Source of the DNA: Nitzschia sp. pyKryTriq1
Lineage: Eukaryota > Bacillariophyta > Bacillariophyceae > Bacillariales > Bacillariaceae
DNA: 64,000 nucleotides
Direction of reading: 5' to 3'
Assembly (NCBI GenBank): GCA_956465555.1
Contig: OY101124.1
Coordinates: forward strand, 1,656,014 to 1,720,013
Below the pieces are notes generated by a model, which saw only the letters and a list, made by a program, of their open reading frames with translations, did no database searches and was not told where the DNA came from. Of this stretch, positions 33,201 through 42,930 are shown piece after piece. Both the position numbers and the translations under genes were made by a program. The stretch's first letter is position 1, and each line of letters opens with the position of its first letter.

Positions 33201-33569
33201 CGAGCGGTCGTCATTCAGCAACAGCGAATGTTTGATATTCTGAACAGAAGAGTTAGCATGCATGTCCATCAGTTGCGTGATTTGCATGAAAATAAATAAT
33301 AATGATGATGTGGTGACATTATCATTTCATCCATATATGCCTAAATGTCAACGGGGAAACGATCTCGAACAATGGATATTTTCTGCTTTGTTTGATGCTC
33401 AAAACATATAAGCCAGCATGTCTTGGACATTTTGAGCAGGAGGTGTGAATTGCATGAAATCTTGCGTTGACATTTAGCTCATATATGCCGAGATGTCAAT
33501 GGGGAAGCGATCTCGAACAATGGATATTTTCTTCATCTTGAATACTTATAGCCAGAGAAGGTTAAACGA
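30030..33569. other. Intergenic, no supported gene
   Basis: TTG array at about 30235-30275, GGTACC units at about 30859-30878, GAAT/GGAT tetranucleotides. Between 31330 and 33300 several 80-160-codon open frames on both strands are unrelated to one another and broken by stops; none shows a domain I recognise. They may be decayed genes. Confidence 0.5.
33331..33531 (+). repeat. Pair of ~54-bp direct repeats upstream of the globin gene
   Basis: Copies at about 33333-33386 and 33481-33534 share GATCTCGAACAATGGATATT and the flanking ATATATGCC...ATGTCAA...GGGGAA, with four or five differences, 148 bp apart. The second copy opens a short ATG frame. The role is unknown; it could be a duplicated upstream element. 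Confidence 0.65.
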
Positions 33570-33818
33570 ATGTCCACGAATAGAAGAGAAGCAATTCGGC
33601 GGAAACTTCAAGCAATCTTCGACAAATGCAATAATACCAAAATGTCCAGTAAGACCAACGGATTCTCTTTCACGACTTCGCACGATCGTCGTCTGACATC
33701 TTCAACATCTTCGATACCGCGGAGATCAAAACGCATCCTTGCCAAACCCAAAACGCAAAATCCACCTCTCACTGCAGTCATAAAATCCAAATCGAGAACA
33801 TCGACAAGCTCTTTTTAA
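33570..33818 (+). CDS. Possible small basic protein
   Basis: An 82-aa frame from an ATG at 33570, rich in Arg/Lys/Ser (MSTNRREAIRRKLQAIFDK, RRSKRILAKP). The stop is 48 bp upstream of the globin start. It could be a genuine short gene or part of the globin 5' leader. No family is recognised. Confidence 0.35.
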   Translation: MSTNRREAIRRKLQAIFDKCNNTKMSSKTNGFSFTTSHDRRLTSSTSSIPRRSKRILAKPKTQNPPLTAVIKSKSRTSTSSF

Positions 33819-33865
33819 ACTCCCTCTTCTTTCATTTCCATCACAAACAAAAGCATTCATTCAAG

Positions 33866-34474
33866 ATGGTCGCCGACATGAGCTACAGCACTGTTTCCCA
33901 AGTTCTCGATACCTGGGAGAAAGTCCGACGCGTTGACAACTATGAAGAGCAGGTCGGAACTAAGTTGTTTCAAAAGTAAGTCAAGAAGTCCGCCTCAGAA
34001 CTAGACTGGATCAACTATTTCTTTCTGTTCCCGTCTCACATAATATTCTCTTGTCCTGCCTTTTCCTGCTCCTTCTTGTTGTTGTGGATCTTCAGACTCT
34101 TCGCCCTCGAACCGGAGGCACAGCGAATATTTGGATTCTCCAAGCACATGGACCCATCAGCACCAGAGGTACTCAAGAATCCTCGTTTTGTAAAGCACGC
34201 CAAGTACTTTATCCAAATGATTGACAAGGCTTTGAGCATGTTGGGTCCAGATATCGAGATTCTGACGGAAATTCTGATGGAACTCGGTGAAAAGCACGTT
34301 CGATACGGCGTCAGGCCCGAGTACTTTCCTAGTATGGGGCGAGCCCTCATTGAAAGCATGAAGGAGATTCTTGGACCGGAAGACTTTACGGATGATGTCA
34401 AGTCCGACTGGGTGGAGGTATACGGTGCACTCTCATACGACATGATCCGTGCGCAAAAGAATGTCCTCAGATAA
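33866..34474 (+). CDS. Single-domain globin (two exons)
   Basis: Model: exon 1 33866-33975, intron 33976-34095 (120 bp, GTAAGT...TTCAG), exon 2 34096-34474; 162 aa. The spliced product has the globin layout: A/B helices with VLDTWEKV, GTKLFQKLFALEPEAQRIFG at the B-C region, E helix RFVKHAKYFIQMIDKAL with distal His71, and F helix ELGEKHVRYGV with proximal His104, then YFPSMGRALIESMKEILG and a C-terminal H helix SDWVEVYGALS. Both haem-pocket histidines are present and there is no signal peptide, so a cytosolic haem protein handling O2 or NO is likely. The intron is phase 2 inside the Lys37 codon, which by eye corresponds to the classical globin B12.2 intron position. Length is typical of one-domain globins. 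Confidence 0.93.
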
Positions 34475-35190
34475 ACAACAAAGACGACCAGCACTACACC
34501 ATGATCACCCGTTGCTTGTACGAGCGAAGAACCGCAACACATCACCGCAATCTTCATGAAACTTCAAATCAATGTACAATAATGGCTAAATATGTATTTT
34601 CACCCTCTACTAGTATCTCGTAGTATGTTAGAGGGTGATCCTGCTGATAGTTGTTACACTCGACTTCAGTTCGGCATCTTGTAGTATGTCAGTACTAATA
34701 TTCCCCCAGGATTTTTTGTATGGCGCACTTCCCGCAAGGAGGACGGTTCGTTGCTCCCAACGCTGGAAGAGCGAAACCAATGAGGGCAATGTGTAGTATA
34801 GTACTTGTGTCGAGGTCGCCATTGATGATTAATACTACATGTACTACTACCACTACTACTAGCCCGCCCTCTCTCGATCATGGGACGCAGCACCGGGAAA
34901 AGCTGGGTCGTTCATCTCGGAAAAAATGACATAAGAATTGCCGCTACTAGCTGATGCCGCCACCATAGTATAGTATAGTACCGATATTTCCTTGCGCGGC
35001 GGTGGTCCTTACATACCATTATTATTATTACTACTACGCCAGCAGCAGCAGCCGATTACTCAATTCATTCTTGCGTGGTGATGCATAATATTTACATTTG
35101 AAAGGGACCCAAGAGAACAAAGCGATTGTCGTGGTGAGGCTGGTGCTGGCCGCTGGCGTGAAAGACGAAGAGTACTAGTACTATCACACG
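34475..35190. other. Intergenic; right part mirrors the 3' flank of HSF copy 2
   Basis: CTA/TAG words at 34600-34990. From about 35080 to 35190 the sequence is the inverted counterpart of 16681-16800, so it belongs to the HSF duplication. No gene is seen. Confidence 0.6.
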
Positions 35191-36333
35191 CTAGGACGAC
35201 GTTGCCGTTTCGATCATTCGCTGCAATCGATGAATGTCCACGATCACATTCAGTTTTGCTCGTTGTTGTCGCTGCCGTTCCGTATGAAGGGCAAGAGTAG
35301 ATTCTCGAGTGTTCAAGAGAAAAACAGGAGTGGCGGCGTTTTCATCGAACAACAGCAAGAGAGGGACGACGGACTCGTCCTTGCACCAACAAGCTTTCTT
35401 GATGGTGACGCCACGAGTTCGTGGTCGTGATGATCTCTTTTGGTGGCTCCTGATGCGGCTGTTGCTGCTGCTGTTGCAAGGAGGAGTGCTGCAACCGGAA
35501 CTTCTCAAGCAAGACACCTTGTTGAGGCGTGAGCGATGGTGATCTGCTGCTCGTAGCAGTAGTAGTCGCTACACTCGATTCGTTGTCCTCGGTTCCTGCA
35601 TCACTCTACATCTTGTTGCTAGTACTAATTGTTCTCCAAGTTGGGGGAGTAGAAACAGCAGTCTCTCCCTTGCTGGCCCCCCTTTTCTTGACAAGCTCCT
35701 GTCGACCTCGAATAAAGAATGGGTGATAACGGCACCCATATTCGACTTCGACTGCTGCTGTGGCCTGATCGTGAAGGCGTGCTGACGGCTTGATACTACT
35801 GCTTGTTTTTGCCGTCTCGAAACCCCACAAGTTCAACGACCTTTGGAATGTTCTGTATTTGCCTATAGATCAGAGGAACGCACCCACACGCCAACAAAGT
35901 GTCAAATGAGGGAAGAGACGTGAAGAAGAAGAATGAAGGACGGACGCTAGCACTAGCTAGTGTGTGCCCATGTTCTTGGTTCTTGTTGCTGCTGGACCGG
36001 CGGGGCCATCACCACCATCAGGTAAATAAATGCGACTTACAGCTGTTGAAAAATTTGGGCATGCCTTGTTGTTCGAGCTTGTCCTTGTCGAATATCCGAA
36101 AGGATCGACCATCCGGCATCCAGGCAATGATATCGTCAAAGCCCAGCAAGGTCTCCTCTGTTGTTTCCTCAAGTAGAGCATGGAGTTTCAATGGGAACGG
36201 GAGGATGACGATTCCGGCGTCCATCATCATGGTCGATGGAGGAGTGGATGATGATAATGATCCGCCGCTGCTGCCTTTGTTCGTCTCGTTTTTCCCTGCT
36301 GCAAACCTTTCCTCACTTATTGTTCTTGATCAT
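35191..36333 (-). pseudogene. Broken inverted copy of HSF copy 2
   Basis: Exon-1-like part 36041-36230, intron 35863-36040 (178 bp, same codon and phase as the intact copies), exon-2-like part starting at 35862. The DNA-binding domain reads well (AWMPDGRSFRIFDKDKLEQQ; NLWGFETAK; CRYHPFFIRGRQEL), with a two- to three-residue insertion after LLEE. At 35606 an in-frame TAG replaces the second Met codon of the parental NKMMSDAG, and the remaining tail (to 35191, ending RLQRMIETATSS) is shifted out of frame. The parental start codon is missing because the 5' end joins another duplicated fragment at about 36331; the first usable ATG is 36230. A shortened product of 148 aa (36230 to 35606, spliced) with most of the domain could still be made, but I favour pseudogene. 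Confidence 0.85.
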
Positions 36334-36441
36334 ATTTGGCGGCATGCTGGCCTCGGATGATCCAAACGAGTTGATGGTTTCGCGATGAGCTTGTTCTGTT
36401 GAAGAACGGCTTGATATTCGGTGCTGGGCGTAAAGTCAGCG
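36331..36441 (-). pseudogene. Dispersed fragment of the large I29-like gene (from ~56.0 kb)
   Basis: About 110 bp match 56014-56127, inside the large minus-strand gene, with roughly ten differences. Shared blocks are GGCATGCTGGCCTCGGATGA, TCCAAACGAG, TGTTGAAGAACGGCTTG and AAGTCAGCG. In the parent this part encodes the end of the third I29-like domain and its linker. Here it has no open gene context and abuts the broken HSF copy. Confidence 0.85.
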
Positions 36442-36613
36442 AATCAACGTCAAGAACAGAGCCAATACGACAAAGGCAATGATCATACCAATGCGACCTC
36501 CCGTCCCTCCTTGTTCGAGGAGGAGTGTTCGATCCTCGTTTTTATGACCTATGCCACGCCCATCGCCTCCATCCGTGGCGGATGCACCATCGTCCGTCGC
36601 GAAATAGAGGACC

Positions 36614-36706
36614 AAAACAAGATCGACCAGCGACGTCATGGTCGGTCGGTCGTTGTCGTGTTGATCTTTCTTTTCATCATGCATGCGCCGTGCATGCGTC
36701 ACTCTA
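36614..36706 (+). repeat. Dispersed repeat shared with ~52.35-52.46 kb
   Basis: Blocks AACAA, ATCGACCAGCGACGTCATGG, TCGGTCGGTCGTTG, ATCTTTCTTTTCA and CATGCGTCACTCT occur in the same order and orientation at about 52348-52456. There is no coding sequence that I recognise in either place. Confidence 0.75.
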
Positions 36707-37900
36707 CTCATACTCTATTACCTGTACTACACGGCTGCGCGAGCACGCGATACTGTACGTGTACGTGTACTCGTAGCGCTAATGATGGACATGGTAGGAC
36801 ATGGTAGGACATGGTAGATGATTCCACGTAGATTCTACAGAGGTGTTACAGCTCGTAACACAGCGTTACCGCATGATGGACATGGTAGGACATGGAGTCG
36901 TCATCGATCTTTGCTATGTGGTCGTGGTCTACCCTTACCGGTACTACTAGTAGTACTACAGACAGGGGTCCGTGTAGCGCGCTACTGCTACTCGTCGTAG
37001 GCTACAACCAACATTCAGAATGAATGAGCTAGCTAGTACTAGTAGTAGTAGTCCTCTGTTCGTACTATGATATCATCTATCTCTACTACTAGTAGTAGTC
37101 GTACTTTTTCAGACGACGACGCAAACAATGATGATACATATGCCGTTTCTGATTCTCCTTCTTCTTCTTCGTTGACATAACGATCGTCGATGCATGATGA
37201 ACTACCTGGTACTGTACTTTAAAAAGTAACTGGACGTACGCACGTGATGTGAAGCAAACAACAACACCTTGCGTCAAGATGACGAAACAGATCATGATGA
37301 TGGATACTACAGGTACCAGTGATGATGATGATGATGATGATGATTCGTCCCGTACTGAGAAATAGTGGCGTTCTTGATCTGTTTAATGGTCGGCGTGGCT
37401 TCTTTCACGAATGATAAATAATAGAACGTTGCTCCGATAGCTCGTCTACGAGTACAGTACTGTACTTCAACCATCACCATGATTATTGATAATTGAAATA
37501 GGTCCAATAGTTGCGCGTTGAGCCGTAGTTCTCCAGCTTCCGACGCACGGCAACGCAGAAATACCAAACGGTATTATGCCCTGAGCACACTGAAAAGCGG
37601 CACTCACATTCCCTTTCCACTTTTTCAATGCTTCGTTGGGGTTCCTTCAAGAGTATAGTAGCGCCGATCGTTTTCTGTCCTACTATGTAGACTGTAGTAG
37701 TCCCCGCAACAACTCATATCCAACGGAACTTGTCGTAGACCGCGCTACTACTTTCATTCCGTAGAAGAATAAATTGAAGAAATAGAAAGTCTCACACATA
37801 ATTCGATCTTATTGTTTCTCGACACACTACTAGCTAGTAGTAGCTAGTAATAGTGTAATAGTCCCCGCGTATTTTAATACCTCTCCATTTTTGCACCAAC
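36707..37900. other. Intergenic, repeats only
   Basis: GGACATGGTA occurs three times in tandem at about 36787-36815 and twice more near 36882-36900. A GAT run lies at 37321-37343. CTA/TAG tracts. No gene. Confidence 0.6.
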
Positions 37901-38311
37901 ATGACCGCCAACATGATGAAAGCCTCTGATAACCGAACCCCATCGCTAACGCTGATGAATGGAAGGAGTGGTGAGCCAACAATAAGACGAGGAAGGACAG
38001 ATCTGCTGCTGCAAAGACTCGCCGAGGAGGATTCCATGACGATGATGTCGGCCTCGTCCTCGCCTATCAACGGCAGTAGAAGAAGCAGCAACGTCCTCGT
38101 CCTTGCTGTTGCTCAGCAGCAAACAGTACGAGCCGTGTCCTTTCTTTCTTCGAGTACAAATACAAGAAGAATCGTGGACCGGAATCTCTCTCAGCAACAA
38201 CAAGAATTGCTTAAGATTTTGGACGCTGCTCTTGATATCTTGGCGGACGACGATGGCTGTGATGCATCTGGTGGTGATGGCTGTGATGTATCTGGTGTAA
38301 TGGAACGATGA
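37901..38311 (+). CDS. Small hypothetical protein
   Basis: A 136-aa frame from an ATG at 37901. It has ordinary composition with Arg/Ser-rich centre, a helix near the end (QQQQELLKILDAALDILADD) and a short duplicated acidic tail (DGCDASGGDGCDVSG). No signal, membrane segment or family is recognised. Length and non-repetitive sequence give modest support. Confidence 0.45.
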   Translation: MTANMMKASDNRTPSLTLMNGRSGEPTIRRGRTDLLLQRLAEEDSMTMMSASSSPINGSRRSSNVLVLAVAQQQTVRAVSFLSSSTNTRRIVDRNLSQQQQELLKILDAALDILADDDGCDASGGDGCDVSGVMER

Positions 38312-39749
38312 ATCTTCTCTTTTCGTTTGACCATACATCTCTTGTTGAAGAACTACTAGTCTTCAAACAATATCAAAGCAAATATATCACGACCTCGACG
38401 ATCCGAGCTACTGAACAACAGCAAGAGACGATGATTCCATCTCATTCATGCTCTTCCACCAACAAAAACCATCCTCAACGCGTGTACATACAACACTACC
38501 TACTACAGTAGAACTACTTCTTGAGTTCATAAAGTTTTAACATGATTTTGTTTCTTACCGATTCTACGAATAACAACTAATAGTATAGTAGCACCAGCAG
38601 CGATTGATCTTTAAAGAAGAATAGGAGTCATAGTAGTCCAGCTACTACTAATACTAGTTGATCACCAAAGAAGGAAAGGGCGCCGCACACTCAATGTAGT
38701 AGATTTTTACTCCGAGTCTACACATCCATGATTCGGTGGAGTTTTCGAACGGCACTACGCCAACAAGCTAGCACGGTGATTGGCCAGTACTACTATCAGC
38801 CCGCGCGATGACGATGCTTCGTTGGTACGCATGATACAGTACAAGTAGCAAAACACGTAGTAAAACACGTAGTAAAACACGTAGTAAAACAAGTAGTAAA
38901 ACAAGTAGTAAAACAAGTAGTACAGTACCAGTACTGTTATGAGTAGTCCTTATCCGTGCCAATGGTCCAGTACCTGGTACTTGTACTGCCTACACGATGT
39001 ACCCGAGAATAGTAGACTTCTAGTACTACTACTACGAGTATGTAGTAGACGATGATGCGTACCAGTAGTCAGTAGAAGTCGCATGGGACTGTAGCTACCG
39101 GTACGGCACAGTAACGGTATCGTTCATTTAGATAGTTGGACAAAAGCTTTGTCCGTTTTGGGAGGATCTGTTGGATCTCAAGAATGTGGTGCTGCCGGCC
39201 ATGGTGGTGGCGGCGGCAGGGACAACGACGACGATCCGATGGATGATATACTATTTATTATCCAATTTGTCGGCGGAACGGTATACTTTCTTGGAGGAAT
39301 GACTAATACTACTGTCGACCAACAAGAAAGGAGAGATGACAGACCCACCACACAACAACAACAACAAGAAGGCCATGTGCATCGACGCGTCGAGTGATCC
39401 GCTACTATATCCAGTTGTTCAAGAAGTTCTGCGGTGGTTGTTGTCGAAGCGGCAATATATGATATACAACTCACTCCAAAAACGCAATGAAAAACGATGG
39501 CGAAGGAATGAATGAATCCATCCTCTGCGGCCAGGATGAATGGATGGATGGATGGATCGCGTCGTCGCGTCTATCGAGGAGTCGTCGTCGTCTATCGAAC
39601 AAGCAAGATGGAAGACTGTGGGTTGTTGTCCATTCCAAGTTACTGTGGCGCTGGTCCCGAATAAAGTACTCTACTACTAGTAGTAGTGCGAGCAACGACC
39701 TTTGTGAGTTTAATGAAAAATATTACTGCGATACTTCTTTCGCTACTTC
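38312..39749. other. Intergenic with a 12-bp minisatellite
   Basis: It contains the AAAACACGTAGT minisatellite listed separately, CTA/TAG tracts near 39010-39080, and GGAT tetranucleotides at about 39536-39560. Short frames at 39149-39397 lack an ATG. No gene is supported. Confidence 0.6.
38842..38923 (+). repeat. 12-bp minisatellite (~7 units)
   Basis: About seven tandem units of ACA(C/A)GTAGTAAA: three with ACACGTAGT followed by three with ACAAGTAGT. The shift from one variant to the other is clean, suggesting local slippage expansion. Confidence 0.85.
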
Positions 39750-41987
39750 TCATAGTACCTCTTTTTCGGCCTGAAGTTGTACCGTTCGCAGTTGAGACAA
39801 CAGTGTTGTTGCCAAGACGACAAGATGTTCCTTCTCCTGTCGGTTATGTTTGTTGTTGCTCGTATGGTAGAATAAATGCTTCGAAAAGGAGGAGGAATTC
39901 CTGCTCCCGCCATCATCATTATCGTCCAAGGCGATGAAACGTTGAATATTACACGTTCCGCCCCACAATTGAATCGCACCACTCCAATATTCGACATTGT
40001 TCTTGAAAATGCCATCTTGTTTATAGTCGGGAGGATCAAAGGGTGGTAAAAAGGAACCACCGGTGCAGAGTTTGGTGTGAAAGTCCAAGACTTCTCGTTG
40101 CGATGCCATCCAACCGGCCGATTGGGCAAGTAACTCGGGATTGGACCGACGAGGAGGAAGTGGCCGTTTTCGTTTTTGTTTTTGTTTCGTCGTTTGCTTA
40201 ATGTTGCCGCCGCTGCTGCTGCTGCTGTTGTTGTTGTTGTTGCCAGGAGTATCACTTGCTATTCGTTCTTCTGGTACTAGAATCGTCTCGCCCGACCAGT
40301 ACTGAGGCCATCGGAGGCTGGTCTTGATACCCGGCATGAGAGCGACCCAAGGATTCTCGGCATTACTAATTTTGTTGTTGTTGTTGTTGTTGTTGTTGTG
40401 GTCGAGTTCCGGAATTCGTCGGACTCCCAAACCAATAATCCCCGTCTCCCAAATAACCAAATCGGTTGACTTGAGCTTCAAAGTCCTGCCTGCTGCTATT
40501 TCTGTGGCGGCTCGTCGATATTTTCGTCCTCTCCCTCCCGTCCCACAACAAAGATATGGATCAATGACCCGTTGGGCCCATGCTGTGATGTTCTTGTGAG
40601 GAACTGGAAAGTCCATGTCGTAGTAGGAATCACTGTTGATTCTTCCTTTTGGTACGACCATTCCTCCCCCTCGTCCTCCGGCATGATCCAAGACTTCGAC
40701 ACGAATCATGGCGGGCCGTAAATGTTCCAACTGCTCTACCGTCAAGGGCCTTGTCCAATCATCCGCATTATTGTCATTGTTGTCTCGTGGATCCAGTTCT
40801 CGTTCTACTAGTTCTCGTTCTTCTCGTTCTTTTGCCACTCTGGTCCATTGTCGTATTCGATGCATCCATTTCATTTGATATTCGACATGTTGTCGTGTAA
40901 TGTACATGTCATCTTCAAAGGCCAAAAAGTAATCATAATTCGGTAATTCATCCTTGACAATATATCGATGTTGTCGTGCCAATTGGACTTTTCCATATTG
41001 CAGCAATGCTGATGATGATGACGACGATGATACTGATGCTGACGATGGTCCTTGCTCTTCTTTGAAATAATCTTGACACTTTTGGCCATATCCGACCGGA
41101 TCTTCTTCTCCCTCCTCCTCCTCCTCCTTGTTCTTGTTTCTGTTCTTGGCTCCTCGTACTAGTAGTAGTTTCCATTCTTGACATTGATACGCCAAAGGCA
41201 AGGCTTCCGACCATACTCGTAATCCAACATTGGGATGAATGACTTGTAATTGACGTTGGAAATCTTCTTGGACATTACGTGGCAAGTCAAATCCCAATAC
41301 CAAATACACATCGACCGTCCATGTGGATGGAAAGATATTATTTGTACTTGTAGTAGTAGTAGTAGTTCTACGTGTACTTGTAGTAGGTACAGCATCAGGT
41401 ACTGCCACCAAGGATTGGACGGTATCGAAAATGACGGGAAGGACATGATTGGAAAATCGTGCTTGATTGGTCCCACCATACGTCTTGCCTCCCGAAGTGA
41501 CAATATAGAGTATTCGTAAAACATCAGTATCATCATGGTGATCATGGCGATCATGGTGATCATCATCATGATCATCAGAAGAAACTCCCTCCGCCCCCGC
41601 CGTATTCTTCAACAACAGCATCCGTCTCCCGTTCATTATTACGCTGGGAGTGAAAGTCGATAATGATGATGATGATGATGATGATGATGATGTCGATGAT
41701 GATAATGTTGATACGACCTCTTCTGTGGTTGTGGTTGTGGTTGTGGTTGTTTTTGTTACTGGTGGTGGTGGCGTTGTGCTTGCATCGAATCTGTTCGTAG
41801 GATGATGATCCATCCGCCGCAGTATCATGAAGAGTAACATGACTGATGCTGCTGCTGCTGCTGCTGCTGCTGCCAATAACATTGGCATTCTACTCGTACT
41901 CGTACTCGTATGCCTACTACGTTGCTGTTGCTGTTGCTGTTGCTGTGGTGCTGGCGGCAGTGCTGGTTGCCACCGTGTTTGCGACAT
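39750..41987 (-). CDS. Type II membrane protein, glycosyltransferase-like
   Basis: A single-exon gene for 745 aa; the start is the first ATG in frame (41987), as the frame upstream begins with a non-ATG codon. Residues 1-35 are basic/Gln-rich, 36-57 form one hydrophobic segment (an Ala run followed by SVMLLFMILRR), then a Thr/Ser/His/Asp-rich stem to about 150: the plan of a Golgi type II protein. The luminal part opens with LRILYIVTSGGKTYGG and TWTVDVYLVLGFDLP. Near 351-360 the motif FLAFEDDMYIT resembles the acidic metal-binding motif (EDD/DXD) of GT-A glycosyltransferases, and near 600 it has WPQYWSGETILVPEER. Several low-complexity insertions (poly-Asn, poly-Ser) interrupt it. A nucleotide-sugar transferase role in cell-wall or protein glycosylation is inferred; the exact family is not recognised. 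Confidence 0.8.
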   Translation of the reverse strand: MSQTRWQPALPPAPQQQQQQQQRSRHTSTSTSRMPMLLAAAAAAAAASVMLLFMILRRMDHHPTNRFDASTTPPPPVTKTTTTTTTTTEEVVSTLSSSTSSSSSSSSSLSTFTPSVIMNGRRMLLLKNTAGAEGVSSDDHDDDHHDRHDHHDDTDVLRILYIVTSGGKTYGGTNQARFSNHVLPVIFDTVQSLVAVPDAVPTTSTRRTTTTTTSTNNIFPSTWTVDVYLVLGFDLPRNVQEDFQRQLQVIHPNVGLRVWSEALPLAYQCQEWKLLLVRGAKNRNKNKEEEEEGEEDPVGYGQKCQDYFKEEQGPSSASVSSSSSSSALLQYGKVQLARQHRYIVKDELPNYDYFLAFEDDMYITRQHVEYQMKWMHRIRQWTRVAKEREERELVERELDPRDNNDNNADDWTRPLTVEQLEHLRPAMIRVEVLDHAGGRGGGMVVPKGRINSDSYYDMDFPVPHKNITAWAQRVIDPYLCCGTGGRGRKYRRAATEIAAGRTLKLKSTDLVIWETGIIGLGVRRIPELDHNNNNNNNNKISNAENPWVALMPGIKTSLRWPQYWSGETILVPEERIASDTPGNNNNNSSSSSGGNIKQTTKQKQKRKRPLPPRRSNPELLAQSAGWMASQREVLDFHTKLCTGGSFLPPFDPPDYKQDGIFKNNVEYWSGAIQLWGGTCNIQRFIALDDNDDGGSRNSSSFSKHLFYHTSNNKHNRQEKEHLVVLATTLLSQLRTVQLQAEKEVL

Positions 41988-42930
41988 TACTATTTTGTAC
42001 AGATGATATGCGGTCTTATGAATGTATGGATGTATGTTTGTATTCTTCTTTGTTCCCCGTCCACACACAGCAAATAAATGCACATGAGTTCGTAGACTAC
42101 AAGTACTGTATTTGTATCACCAGCAGGTACTACCGGTACCCGAGTGTAATACCGCGTATGATACAATAGAGACGACGACGACGACGACGACGACTACTTG
42201 GTTGGTTGGTTGGTTTGTAAAGTACTGTACGCGAGAGTAGACCACACACGAGACTGTTATTTCAAAACTTGGAACAAACAAACAAACAAACAAACAAACA
42301 AACAAACAAACAAACAAACAACAAACAACAACTCCTCTTTGTGTCATTTTTCCCCCGGCATCGTCGCGACATGATGAAATAATATCATCACATCATCATC
42401 ATCTTGTCACGTCGTCACTACGTACTGGTACACCGGTACACAAGAGTAGTAGTAGTAGTTCGTCCATACCGTGTTCCATCACGCGCAATAGTCGGGCGAT
42501 CAGTCGTTTTGGGTGCAAGCTTCCTCGATCAAACAGACGAAAATAATAGGCGACCCTCCGGCCACGTAGTCAGCAGTCCAGTAAGCTTCTGACGAAAAGA
42601 GGCCTTTTCTGCCCATAATCGCTTGTTTTTCACGTTTTGTACCGTTCGCAAATCCGAATAAAACAGTAAGCGCCCTTCCAAAACTCAAATAAAACGGTAA
42701 GCGCTTCCCGGAAAGGATGGAAATATCACGATAACGACCCATACAATCATCAAAAATAGCAAGTAATGAACGATTCCGAGGGCGTAAAATCCAAAACCGC
42801 GCCAATGCCAACAGGGAATAGCCGCACTGCCCATTATATTGATTGTCATTGCCAAACAAAGTGAATTATTGTTCCAGGGATAGGATTACATTATTGCACT
42901 GGTACAGTACCAGAGAGTAGTGTAACTCGT
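41988..42930. other. Intergenic
   Basis: CGA run near 42172-42193, CAAA tetranucleotide array at about 42277-42328, GTAGTA run near 42446-42459. A 119-codon minus frame (42500-42859) without a recognised domain contains a doubled AAAC(A/G)GTAAGCGC phrase at 42660-42705. No gene is called. Confidence 0.55.

Noticed and set aside
41988-42083. Extension of the glycosyltransferase-like gene to 42083
   Set aside because: The frame opens at GTG; the first ATG (41987) gives a normal type II membrane protein start.
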